64,000 nt of DNA from Sinohyriopsis cumingii. Its lineage: Eukaryota > Mollusca > Bivalvia > Unionida > Unionidae. The position numbers and the translations under genes were made by a program. The stretch covers positions 158,229,053-158,293,052 of the forward strand of contig CM068825.1 of the NCBI GenBank assembly GCA_028554795.2, read 5' to 3'. The notes below the pieces were generated by a model. It had not been told where the DNA came from. It did not search any database and saw only the letters and a list, made by a program, of their open reading frames with translations. Positions 13,021 through 26,798 of this stretch are shown here, in pieces (positions within the stretch are counted from its first letter, which is position 1; every line of letters begins with the position of its first letter).

Positions 13021-13499
13021 ACAAAAAGTACCAAAATGAGCTAACCCAATTAGAGTAAATCTTGGTCGGTTAGAGGCTTTGGTTTGACGTTATTGACCTT
13101 GTATTTTCACTTTCTTCGTATGAAGTTTTATTTTCAAAGAAGACTTGCTCCAAAATTGGTCTGTTCACCCTCCCTGTGGCTGGCCTCCAAGTCAAATCGT
13201 GACCTTCTTTTAATATTCCATCTGGCGATTCTTTCTCCTAGTGTAGATTGATCGCATTCAAGTCATGGCTTAGATCCACGTCGGCGCGTTGAAGATTCGT
13301 TTACATTTTATACGCGAGATATTATTTGTAAAATGCAGTTTTGATGCCCATTATAGATTCTTCGGCAGGCTTCGGTTGCTTATCATGCAGACGTATGTCT
13401 AGCAGTCTTCCAGGCCGCAATAATTGTACTCAGATTATAGATTTCGCCATGATACTTACTACACGGTACTCCTCCACCCCAGTTGATTTGTTAGCGCGG

Positions 13500-14186
13500 T
13501 AGCTATATCACCGCCAGCGACATTATTTAATAAGTGTGAACTTCTTTGCCCCACATCCGAACCAGAGATGATTTGCGTTACATATTTTGTCAGAACTGAG
13601 AGAAATGTAATAGGGCGCCCTTATTCACGTTTTGAGTAAAGCACAAGACAAATGCACTGTTATAGACTGATTTAAATCAAGCGTACGTTCCAGAATTAGT
13701 AAAATATGGCGTTATGTATACGAAAGGTGTTGATTTTTCTATAATTAATGGATAATAATCATGCAATAATATGGACTGAAAAGTTTCTGTCTTTTATTGC
13801 AGTTCTAGCTCTTTCACAGGGACTGTAAGTTCTAATATAATGTTGAGTACCCAGCAGTATGTTTCTCACTTACATAAAAACGTCAAAAGGAAGGCTCTGA
13901 TTACGGTCAAAGGTTATCCTGCTAAACAAAAAAAACTAAGGTAAGATAAGCTAAGCTAAGATCGGATTCTATAAATAATAAAAAAAAAAAATATAAAAAA
14001 AGAACAAATAAGAGTCATTAAGTAAATATGATTTGCAAGGCATAAAAACATAACATAATAAATAGATACAAGTGAACAAAACACAGCGCAGAGCTTGAAA
14101 CGTTAGCAAGTAAAGCTTTCTCAAAAGGCCATCAGTTTCAAATCCAGTTTTTGGATAAATTATAACCACAATTAAGGATCATTTGA

Positions 14187-14219
<33 letters not shown>

Positions 14220-14439
14220 TGGTAAAAGAATTCGAAATTTAAATTAAACGCAGAAGCACCAAATAGGGTCCAAATGCATGCTTCGATGCAGCTTAAGCTT
14301 TACTGTTTATTTTGCAGTCTGAATATCAAGATAACAGCCACCATGAAATAAACTGTCCGTTAAAAACGCAACTATGCAACACATCCTGCAAAGCCTTAAT
14401 AGTTTCATTTCCCATACTGGATTAAAATGTAATGGGTGT

Positions 14440-14517
<78 letters not shown>

Positions 14518-14725
14518 TTGATTACACATACTTTTAAACAGCGGTGATTATAAAGTACACTGCCATTTTTGGGAGCAGGTCAACATGAAGATGTAATAAA
14601 GTAGAAACTGGATTGAATATTACCGTTGTGATGTCACTATCTAAGCTGCACATGTTGATACAAATTCGTATTTCCTTGAACTTTGTTATGATGGATCTGA
14701 CGTCTTATTTTCTTGATTCAATTTA
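13500..14725. other. Intergenic DNA between Polinton fossil and first SINE
   Basis: No gene is recognised. It holds poly-A tracts near 13,979-14,000, an (AAT)n run at about 14,188-14,218 and an (AT)n run at about 14,443-14,513. The right border of the Polinton fossil probably lies somewhere in 13.0-13.9 kb but cannot be placed. Confidence 0.6.
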
Positions 14726-14737
14726 GTACCTGGCCAC

Positions 14738-14975
14738 TAGTGGCCTAGTGGTCTAAAGCGCTCACCGTTCCTGATCACTGCCATCTCACCTCTGTCTGCG
14801 TGGGTTCGAGTCCAAGGCTCGGCATGCGTGGTTACGTGGGAAAGCCTGCCAGTAGCTTCTCGTGGGTCGGTGGTTCTTCCCTGGGTTTTCCAGGGTTCTT
14901 CCTCCACTAGTTATACTGGCCCCCATGTATAGTCTATCCTGTGCTCAAAAATGGCGTTAAACCCTAAAACAACAA
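14738..14975 (+). mobile_element. SINE-A copy 1 (tRNA-headed), complete
   Basis: A 238-bp element with a tRNA-like head: box A TGGCCTAGTGG and box B GGGTTCGAGTCC. A family-specific body follows (cctgccagtagcttctcgtg and other shared phrases) and a tail of ctaaaacaacaa. It is flanked by a perfect 12-bp target-site duplication, GTACCTGGCCAC, at 14,726-14,737 and 14,976-14,987, which fixes both ends. The perfect duplication indicates a fairly recent insertion mobilised by a LINE. Confidence 0.95.
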
Positions 14976-14987
14976 GTACCTGGCCAC

Positions 14988-15998
14988 CATTGTAAAACTC
15001 CATAGCGATCAATAATTTTCTCTGGATTTTTCGTTTTTTAAAGATTGCATTTCAAGTGCATTCAACAATCGAGATGTAATAGACTATACTATTATTAAAT
15101 TTTGGAACAAAAACTATTTCGTTATTGTTTGTAAATGCGCCTACATAACCACGTTCAGATACACTTTAAACCACAGCATAGCTAGTGCTTTATTCATCAT
15201 ATAACACTTAAGATTTTAAGAAAATATTTTGTATTCACGTGCAAAAAAAGGCTGTTTTATTTTATATGCAAGCTTAAAACGTATATGCTGTTTTGGAGCA
15301 TTGATGTGGCCTATCATGATCCATGGAGGGAAAGAAAAAGTTTGCATTCTTCATTTTGGTAAATGATGCAATTGTGCCTACGTCATTACGCCCCATACAC
15401 CTACAGCTGAGCAAGTCCAAAAAGTTTTGTCCCAAATCTGGAATCACGTCACAATTAATACTTCCAGTTCAGTACCCAATGTAGTTCTAGTCTATTTTTA
15501 GAACATTTTTTCCTCTCTCATTTTGGTGGTGATAGAAGAGTTTTATTTATGCATTTTTGGTAGGGATTTAAAGGTAACTGTTTATTCTTGATAATATGAG
15601 CTCAGGGTGTTGTTGTCTGTGTGTATTTTGGCGACAGTGCACAGTGAGTAATAAGGCCTTGGTGATGATCCGGAAATGAAACTTGTGTTCTGTTTACATG
15701 CTGCTATGTTGACAGTCCAGCATCTAAAAAAAGAGCAGGTCAACCTTTGACAAGGACTTCACCGTGAAATCATCTTTGATGGTATTTTAGGTTAACATAT
15801 GATTTGCATTCATTGTTACACAGTGGAAAGGTCAGTACTGAGAAACAAATGTAGAGAACATATAGTCAAATTAATTGTGTTCTATGTCCATCTGCACGGT
15901 GGCACTTGATTTGATGGAACAATAAAAGTTGTATACCAAATGCTAAATCAAACACGTCTTATTGGCTGCTTAGACTGGACCTCTATGGTAAATTTTAT
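14988..15998. promoter_or_regulatory. Upstream region of the METTL24-like gene
   Basis: No coding exon is recognised here. The 5' untranslated exon(s) and promoter of the methyltransferase gene should lie in or left of this stretch, because a good acceptor (a T-rich tract ending in ttcag at 16,007) precedes the first coding exon. No TATA box could be assigned with confidence. Confidence 0.35.
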
Positions 15999-16046
15999 AT
16001 GTTTCAGGATGGTTCCCTTTTCACATGGCAGTCCAATGTGTACAAT

Positions 16047-16160
16047 ATGGAGGATGGTCACTTTAGATACCAAAAAACGATCATTCTATTCTTACTTTTT
16101 GTCTTTACTTGTCTGGTTATCGTTACTAGTATTGTGTTTAATGGATCATCATTAACGAAG
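16047..16160 (+). CDS. METTL24-like exon 1 (signal anchor)
   Basis: Thirty-eight codons: short cytosolic head, membrane span, and the NGSS site. The donor gtacac follows a complete codon (phase 0). Confidence 0.8.
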
Positions 16161-19100
16161 GTACACGAACATGGAAATACATTGAATTAGGAGACATGAT
16201 TTTGTTTGTTCGTAGATATTTGTTTTTTTTTGGCGTCGAGCACTAAAATATAAATAACATATGATATGTCTTACATTGTAGGACTAGGTCGGACATGGGA
16301 CAGGCACTTGTTTTAGAAAACATAGCGACCCTACCCCGTGTCTCAGCATGCTTACAGTACATTTCATTTGTATTGTATTCCATATAAAACGGTATGCGGA
16401 GAACTCGCCCTGGACTAGGCATAGCACGTGTTGATTTTGTTTAGGTGCTATGTCTTACTATCCAAATAACGGCCTTGTATATCGTGTTCCGATGTCGTTG
16501 ACATTGGAATGAGTAATCAAAGTTTCAGGAACATCTCACACATTTGGCAGCCTATATCGACACTCTTCCACTAATTACCGCTCCGGTGGCCTAGTGGTCA
16601 GAGAGTCCGCCTTGGATGCGGGAGGTCATGGGTTCGATCCCTGGCCGAGTCATACCAAAGACTTACAAAAATGGTACTAACAGGTGCCTCGCTCGGCGCT
16701 GAGCATTAAGAGGTTAGTGTTAGGACTGGTCGGCCTGGTGTTAGGATAATGTGACTGGGTGGGACATCTTGCTACATGTCTGCGGCATGATGCCCCAGTG
16801 CTAGACATCACTATAAGCTGCCACATTGCAGACATCATAGCGATATGACTGAAAAATTGTTAAAGCTACATTAAAAATCCAAATCACACTCACTTCCACT
16901 AATTTATGTGTAATTAATGTACTTACTGTGCTGTCTTTATCCTGGCAGAATGAAAATATGCTACTTGCAGATGGACGCATTTTTATGTTCTGTTGACATA
17001 CATCTGAATTTGTTGCAATGCGACAGTAGTCGAGGTATGCTGAAGTAAGTTCAATTAGGTACATGTTGGAGTTAAGTTTCTTGAACGAAATGAACCATTG
17101 CTTTCAGTTCCAATAGGCATAATATATTTTTTATTCATTTCGTTGAAGAATAATATTTCAACTTAACCCGATTTCAGCATTCCTGGCTTTCATCGCCTTC
17201 CAGCCAACTGAAATGTAGGCCAACGAAAGTTGAAAATAGGTCCATTTCTTTTGTGAGAATTTGAATTTATTAGAGAAAAGACATCAGAATAAGTAAAGTC
17301 TGACTAAAACATTATGACTTTACTTTGTAGAAAAGCGTCGCTGTTTTAGTTGTTAGTTTTTTTTAAATATTTCTGAAAATGTGACTTTCGTAATAATGTT
17401 AATCGACATCAAAAGATGCTACACAGTGCTGTTAGTTAGGCTGTAAGACCTTGACGCCCACAACATAAATATCAGCATCAGGTCTTACACGTAGGACTAG
17501 CCGTGGGAGAACTTGCCCCTGGGACAACACATCCTGGGAAAACTCGCCCCAACATATCTGGAGAAGTTGCCCCATAGTCATTGGAGAAGTCGCCCCAATT
17601 GGTTGGAGAAGTCACCCCAAAACTTGTCACCCAGATAACCTTTTAATAACAGAATTAAATCATCTTTTATGTGATTCATATTTAGATTTTTATATATACG
17701 CAATCACAAAAGAGATATTAACTGGTAATCATAAAAAGCAATATCATAGTAATATTTCTAAGGATGAAATTAAGTCTTTATATAATCTGATGAGTGATGA
17801 CAGTATAGTGATTAAAACGGATGATAAGTTATGAACACTGACAAAAAAGAAGAAATAAACTAAATGATGGGTGTAGTACAAGTGATCTTTCAGAAACCGT
17901 GCAAATTTTGCGCATTAGCCATGATGATGAACTCGGTAGCGACCACATTTCCTGAGTAGGTGTCAGCGATGCTTTTTATCGAGTTCAAGTATCATTCGTC
18001 AGTGGTTAGCAAATCTCAATGAACAATCAGATTAAATTGTTCAGTTAGAGAGATGATAATATAACCCTTTGGCTTATTGACTGTCATCGCCAATTCAGTC
18101 GATTTCGGGTTATAGAGGTCCATGCCATAAAGTCATCTCAGGATGACTTAGGTCATTAGGTTGGAACCCTTTCATATATAAAAGCTGCAGACATCACATT
18201 ATGCTTACACCCTCTCTATTTTTCCAAATAAAATGCATCTAATGATTTGAAGAGCAGAGCAAAAGGGACAGATAACACTTTTTTTCGTTAAGTCCAGAAG
18301 CGGAGTTGATCAAATGAAAAAGTTGAAAAATTTCAAATTTGATAGATTTAATAAGTTATTAAGTTAAAGAAAAACAACAATAAGTAAAACCTTAACAACC
18401 ATGTGGCAACATCTCAGAATTACTATATGTGATCCTTGGGGCGACTTCTCCAGGCGAAGTGGGTGACTTCACCGACCACCATGGGTCGACTTCTCTCAAC
18501 ACCTGGGACGAGTTCTCCCAGGGCGAGTTCTCCATGGGGCGAGTTCTCCGTTATTCATAATAAACATGCAAGGCATTGGTTGTGGTTAATGATTTATTTT
18601 ATTTCTGTTCATCAAATCCCCCAAGGGGCTCCGAGTGGTCTAAAGCGCTCACCATCACGGATCATTGCCATCTCACCTCTGTCTGCGTGAGTTCAAGTCT
18701 CAGGCTCGGCTAACGTTGGTACATGAGAAAGCCTGCCAGTAACTTCTCATGGGTCGGTGGTTCTTCTGGGATTTCCAGGGTTCTTCCTCCACCAATTATA
18801 CTGGCCACCATGTATAGCCTATCTTGTGCTGAAAAATGGCATTAAACCCTACAACAACAACAACAAATCCCCCAAAGTAATGGGTATTTCGACGTGACTT
18901 CTGATGGGAGGCATTCTAGCCCTACAATTTATGACTGAGGCCTTGATATTTATGTGTTGGGCATTTTACGACAATCTTATATTAGACTGCATGGCATATT
19001 TGTACTTAACCCCAACCTTCCTGAACTTAAATTTTATGCCCCAGGTCTTAAAAGCACTTTTTTGACCTTGACGGATAATAGAGTTCATTAACTGGCCTTT

Positions 19101-22100
19101 ATACAAAGGATCCAGTGCGCAAATAAGAAACTGCTTTAACACAGGCCCAGGTTTGTGACTTAAAAAATCACAAGCATTGGCTTAAATTCCACAAGCCTGT
19201 GCTAAAATTTCTATATGCCCAAAATGTCCCCTTTTTAAATGGTATTTGTCACACAATGTTGCAATTGTTACAATTCAAATATAAATTAAATAGGTTTCAG
19301 TTGGGGGTTTGAAGTAATGCAAGTGTCATTAGTGTTCATTACTAAACTCGCTGGAGACTGGATGGTCTTGGTGTTCAAACTTCTCTGCTGGATTCACTGA
19401 GTGAGTCCTGCTCAGAACCAAGATGACGTATGTTGATATGTTTGCAGTATTTATACATGCTACATTTAATGGGTGTATATTGAAAGTGGTGTTTTTTTCT
19501 TTTATTTTCAAAGATTACAGAAAATTGTTTCCTTGAAACATGACTGTATAAGGAGGTTTGGGGGTATTACAAAATCATGTTTTAGCATGGCACATCATGT
19601 TATAGTTTTATTAAAATCAGATCTGCACTTCACATAGGATAGTGGTGATCTGGTTTTAATCAGATTACTCATCATTATGGCAGGTATGTCAGCATCTTGA
19701 AAATACAAGCCAGACAGGCACATCTCTTAGAATACAGGATGGTCCCAATCTGAAATTAGAGGGGCACTGGGTGTCATGCTATCAGATTTTTGGAGCACTG
19801 GGATATAAGAATCCCACACTGAAACAAAAGTCATGAGTTTACAGTACACTCCTAATGGGCTTCAACGAGTTAGATAATATTGGTTATTAGATAGCTCTGA
19901 TTGTATGATCAAGTCTGCTTCTGTTGCTTATTAAATTGTGAAGCACCTAACATTCAGTTCAAATTCCTTTTTTATACTTTTCATTCATAAAATAATGCAA
20001 AACACCATGTGATATAGAATGGGATTTGCTGACTTAGTTAAATGTGTACATGTATGGAAAATCCCTGATTTCTTTTACCATAAACTTTTTTCCATTTGTT
20101 AATCTTGACTGCTGTGTGAACTTATTGAGAATATGTTTATATATGGGTCATTTATTTAGAAATTATGTCAGTATGGCAGATATGGCTGACATTGCTGAAA
20201 ATAGGAAAACCGTAACGTAATTCTGAAAGGTACTGGCAAAAGATAATTTGACCAAAGTTAATAGAAAGAATCCTTGAATGAAGACTTTGAAAAGTTTATG
20301 AAAAAACTAAGCCAATCTATCATTAGGTATGGCTGCAATTACTAATGATCAAACACACTTCCCATGATATCTTTTCTAAATCTGTTGAACAGAAGGTTTA
20401 CTAAATTTAGCAGAAAGCATTGTGGCATGAAAGCCGTGATATTGAACTGCCATCAAATATGGCTACCATTGCAAAAAATAAAAAAAAAGCTTCAAACAGC
20501 TTTCAAATAATGCTGTACAGAAATGATTAAATTTGACAAAAGGCATGCTAACACAAAAGCTTTTCAAGCTTATACAAATGGTCTTGATCTGCCATCATTA
20601 CTAATATAAAATCCTTTAAATGTACAAAATAGTCATTGTAACCCATATATTTGACCATCTGTTTAACATCTAAAAGCCAGTGAGCAACTCATCCACTTGG
20701 GCCTCTTGTTTTATGTGAGCCATCTTCAACAAAAAAATCATATTTAACTTAATAAAAATATACAGGTAAATCCTTTTATTATATGCTCATTTTTTGCCCC
20801 ATTAACTTTACATTGTCAGAATTGTTCAGTATTACCCGATACTGAACTCACGTGCCAATACACACATAGCATTCATGTGCATAAAGGAACTACTTTCTAC
20901 TGTAAACAAACAATGGACGCAGATGCCAGCACTTTTTATTTGTAAACAAATCATGTACACTCGCGTAAGAGGTGCTTTACTTTGTGATTTTTAAATTTGT
21001 TTCTGAATGAACTAAAACAGATCATTTCGTGGACTGCCACATACCAGCTGCTTTGGCACATTCCACGTTAAATTTGTTGATACGTTTCGGATTTAGGCTA
21101 GCTACAGTACACAACAGATGCAAGAAGGGGTCCTTACAAATAACATACAAGTGACAAGTCATATACTGTCTTCTTTAGCTGGTGATAAGAATGGCAAAAA
21201 ATATACTTACAGTTTTACATCCTGAATTTCCTCAAAATGTACTTTCTTAGTTCTGCAAATCCGAATTACATGAGCCATGTCAAAGGTTCTCAATCTTGAT
21301 TACACATTTTGAAATTGTACTGTAACTTCAATTATAAGTGCAATTATATCCTCCTTACTGGACTCAAAATGAAATAAGCATTAGATTCCATAGCGTCTTT
21401 TTGATAATTGCAATTGAAAGACTTCATATTTTCCCCACATTTTGATTTCAAACATTCAATGACAGAAACAGAAATACATTTGCAGATGTCAATATGCTTG
21501 TCCCTCGCTTCTTCAATCCCATGTATTTCATGTGGAATTGTCACATATAAATCCAGTCCATAATCATGAACTTTCGAAAAATAAAAAAAAAATACCAAAA
21601 TCTATTCATTCCAGATCAAATGGAAAAGTTGTTACAATGCACATTCATTCACAATATGACTCAAAATTTCAATTTTAACTAGACCCACCATTTTCTTTCG
21701 AAAGTTATGTCGAGCACGCGACTAAGTAATAATGATGAATATGCGCTTGTGTATTTAGTTTGGAATGCGGCATACATTCATTTACTTTGTTTCGTGTAAT
21801 ATATTTTGTTAATATAATTAAGCATTAGGTAGAATAATGTTTTTTAGCATATAATAAAAAGGTTACTGCATTTGTTGTTGCAATGCGCATTCATTCACAA
21901 TATGACTTCAAATTTCAATTTTAACTGGATACGCCATTTTCTTTCGAAAGGTTATTGCATTTGTATGGGAAAATATGAACTCGTTTTGTCGGATGGATAT
22001 ACTGAACTCCCAAGGTCATATTTTCCCATACAAATGCAGTAACCTATAAATACTATACAGCTACCATATGTACCTACATTACAATATTTTACCATACTGC

Positions 22101-25100
22101 ATTTGTACATCACCTGAGCCACATGGATAAATTTGACTGGTTTAAACATTGATCAGAGAAATTAGACTGTAGAAGGCCTTTAAGCATGCAAATATAGTAC
22201 TGTAGTCTTCTTCTACACCTTCTTAATCTTCTTTATTTTCTTCTTCTTTAAAAAACCAGAAACAAATGATGTTTAACAATGGAAACATTGTGGCTTTTAT
22301 TTATTTATTTTCTTCAGGTACCAGATACATCACTAATCATAGAGGAGATACCAGATGTCTCATGCAAGCCTGAAGACATGTTGAGGGAGGATTTTGTTAA
22401 GGATTATCAGTCAAAAGATGATTTTGTCATTCCATCATTAGATAGACTGAATCAAATGAACCATGAAGAATTAAGTGCAATGTATCACAGGTAAGAATAA
22501 TATCCAACTGAGAAATTATTTTTGAAGATTGCATCCTTGAAGAAGAAAGGATTCCTAATTTGATTATTAAATATGAAATTGTTGTTGTTGTTGTTGTTCT
22601 AGGGTTTAACGCCATTTTTCAGCACAAGATAGGCTATACATGGCGACCAATATAACTGGTGGAGGAAGAACCCTGGAAAACCCAGGGAAGAACCACCGAC
22701 CCACGAGAAGCTACTGGCAGGCTTTCCCACCATACCCACATTAGCTGAGTCTTGGACTCGAACCCATGCAGACAGAGGTGAGATGGCAGTGATCCAGAAC
22801 GGTGAGCGCTTTGGACCACTCAGCCACTCGGGGCCCCTTTGAAATAGTATTGAGCTTGAATCACATCATGGTAGACAGCTTAATTCATATTAACAGAGCA
22901 GTTTGGACTAGTTTATATTGAAGAACAACATTAGAAACTTAAAGAGTTGTAAATTTTAAATGAAAAATAAAACCAATTGGACTTACGATTCAACTTCATG
23001 TGTGACATGAATATAAGAAAGGAAATGGAGCTATACATGTATTTTGGTCACATGTAATAAATAAGTACCATCAGAACTTTGTATGATACAGATATATATT
23101 TTCAAATGATGAAATTTATATTACTTTCCTTTTTAGTTAAATTAATTTCAGCTTCAACCGAAACTTTGGTAGGGGTATATATCATGAGTCAAAATAAACC
23201 ATTCTTTGTGACTTTGTTGTCCATATTTCACTGTATGGTGACCTGCATGATTTTCTTGCTGAGCACCAGACTGATCTCAAAAGAGTGTAATAAACCTGAT
23301 TCAGAAACCAATTCAGAAACATAAGCACAGGGCAAAATTAGTGTACATTTTACCTCATCTTTGCTAGCCAAGGTTCCAGTGTGATAACTCTATTTACACC
23401 ATGGTGTATTGAGCAGACTTTTCTGTACTTCAGGTCTGTGAATTTCATTGGATGTGACACATACAATCAAACTTAAGTTGTTCAGATTTGAACACTGTTC
23501 CTACATGATCAAGACAAAAGGAGCACACAACTTGAATGGACTGATAAATAAGGAATTTTCTAGTGCCGGTCTGTGTTCATACAAATACCTTTCACTCAAA
23601 TATACCCATAATGGCTTCCCTCTGGTACATAGTCATACTTTTGATGTTAAACTTCCAAAGTATCTTTTTTACATCTGTTAACCCCACCATTTTAGGCCAA
23701 TGTGCAATGCACCATGCAATTGGTTAGTCGGCATTACATACTAAGGGAGGCAACTCATGAAATCCAATAGATGTTGCTTGTACAAAGCAACAATATATCT
23801 GTTCGATCCGCCAAGGTGTAGATAGGATTATCGTATTGAAACCTTGGCTAGCGAAGATGATTATACCTGATCCAAAACCCAAACCAAAAATATTTTATAT
23901 GGATATCATAAAACACTGCAGAGTGCTTTAGACCTGATCCAAAACCCAAACCAGAAATATTTTGTATGGATATCATAAAACACTGCAGAGTGCTTTAGAC
24001 CTGAACCAAAAAACAAACCAGAAATACAAGCCCTATTCATGGATATCATAAAACAGTATGGAGTCCATTAGATATTTTGTCATGCACAGATCGAGTGCAA
24101 CAAACCTGATTTAAAAACCAAAACAGAAACATAAACACTGTACAGCATTGCTATCATGAATGCATTGTAGTATACACAGAGTGCAGTAGACCTGAATGCA
24201 TGAACACTGTAGTGTGCAGTGATGTCATGAATGCATTGTAGTATGCACAGAGTGCAGTAGACCTGAATACATGAACACTGTAGTGTGCAGTGATATCATG
24301 AATGCATTGTAGTATGCACAGAGTGCAGTAGACCTGAATACATGAACACTGTAGTATGCACAGAGTGCAGTAGACCTGAATACATGAACACTGTAGTGTG
24401 CAGTGATATCATAAATGCATTGTAGTATGCACAGAGTGCAGTAGACCTGAATACATGAACACTGTAGTATGCACAGAGTGCAGTAGACCTGAATACATGA
24501 ACACTGTAGTGTGCAGTGATGTCATGAATGCATTGTAGTAAGCAGTAAACCTGAATACATGAACACACTACAGAGTGCATTAGACCTGAGTACATGAGCA
24601 CACTACAGTGCATTAGACCTGAATTCATGAACACACTCTTGTATTCAATAGACCTGAATACATGAGCACACTTCAGAAATGCAGTAGACCTGAATACATG
24701 AACACACTACAGAATGCAGTAGACCTGAATACATGAACACACAGTAGTATGCAATTAACCTGAATACATGAGCACACTACAGAGTGCATTAGACCTGAAT
24801 ACATGAACACTTGTATGCAATAGACCTAAATACATGAGCACACTTCAGAATGCAGTAGACCTGAATACATGAACACTTGTATGCAATAGACCTAAATACA
24901 TGAGCACACTTCAGAATGCAGTAGACCTGAATACATGAACACACAGTAGTATGCAATAGACCTGAATACATGAGCACACTACTGAGTGCATTAGACCTGA
25001 ATACATGAACACACAGTAGTATGCAATAGACCTGAATACATGAGCACACTACTGAGTGCATTATACCTGAATACATGAACACACTCTTGTATGCAGTAGA

Positions 25101-26704
25101 CGTGAATATATGAGCACACTTCAGAATGCAGTAGACCTGCATACATGAACACACAGTAGTATGCAATAAACCTGAATACATGAGCACACTACAGAGTGCA
25201 TTAGACCTGAATACATGAACACTTGTATGCAATAGACCTAAATACATGAGCACACTTCAGAATGCAGTAGACCTGAATACATGAACACACAGTAGTATGC
25301 AATAGACCTGAATACATGAGCACACTACTGAGTGCATTAGACCTGAATACATGAACACACTGTAGTATGCAATAGACCTGAATACATGAACACACTACTG
25401 AGTGCATTAGACCTGAATACATGAACACACAGCAGTATGCAATAGACCTGAATACATGAGCACACTACAGAGTGCAGTAGACCTGAATAAATGAACACAG
25501 AGTAAAGTGCATTAGAACTGATTCATAAAACAAAACATACATGAACACCACTGATATCATGAATGCATTGTACATTTGCATTCTTTCATAAACTGTGATG
25601 AAACTTGGTATACATTATCAGTAACAGGTGAAGATATTCATATTGTGTTCTTCAATGAGTTATTCATGAACCATGCCCTAGGCCTTTCCGCTACTCATTT
25701 CCAACTCACGGTTTATTGTACAACTGAAAATTTATGGGGAAATTCACCCCTGCGTCTTAAAATAGGAATGATTTAACAAAGAAATAAAAGTCGGGCTTGT
25801 AGACATGATTTGCACACATTTTGGTTTGTTTTACATATTCTTTTAATATTTAAAATGAATGTCACAATTGTACAACCTAGAATAGACATTTGACACTATT
25901 TAAATATTAGACTCTTGTTGAGTTCTGTATTCTATGTATTACTGAGTTGTAGTTTTAGATTCTGAAGCCAAAGACTATTGAATCTTAAGCTACTGCACAG
26001 CTCTACAGCTGTAATACACGGATCCCCACAAGCAGGTGTCAGTAATAATTTTGATATTCAAAATCAGCCTCAGCAAAAAGTTTAAACCACAATTCACTGA
26101 ACACTTCCAGTGATGTCGTATCAAAACAAGACCGAAGCAGGGAAAAACATTTCAAGGAGATTACCGTCATTCATCATGTAATTAATGTAATTTACAAAAT
26201 GGTTCTTTTTTTGATATATGCCTTAACATTTACTATTTTATCATTGATATCCAAAGGTGATGAGGAAAATGTTGGAACATAAATTGAAACCACAGCATCA
26301 TTGTGATGTATTGCTATGATGTCATTCATAGTCGTTTTCTACAGATGTAAGCAATCAATTTGATTGGTTTAGTTAAATCATTATTGCTTTCAGTGTAACC
26401 TAGCAACAGTGATAAAGTACATGTCTGAGTTATGCAGGTACTACATCTGACAAAGCCAGGTTTTTAACCAGTGGGAAAAGGTTTTACAGATGTGAAGCAT
26501 GATAAAATAAATCATACCTGCACAACTAGTGCCACAGGACTGGATGAAAAAGTTTTCAGGAATTAGAAACATTAGATGAAGTCAGTAATATCTGCCAAGT
26601 TAGCTTTCAGGACAACATTTCGTCAAAAGAGCTGGGACTAGTTGCCCGCTTAAGATTGATCATGTGTGTATACATATATACATGTGTGTGTGTGTGTGTA
26701 TATA

Positions 26705-26798
<94 letters not shown>

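Noticed and set aside
15940-16155. Alternative frame over exon 1
   Set aside because: The 16,047 frame gives a proper signal anchor and a phase match to exon 2; this overlapping frame does not.
24296-25428. Minus-strand Cys/Val/Tyr-rich repeat proteins
   Set aside because: By-product of the 36-40-bp minisatellite; no start context, and composition dictated by the repeat.
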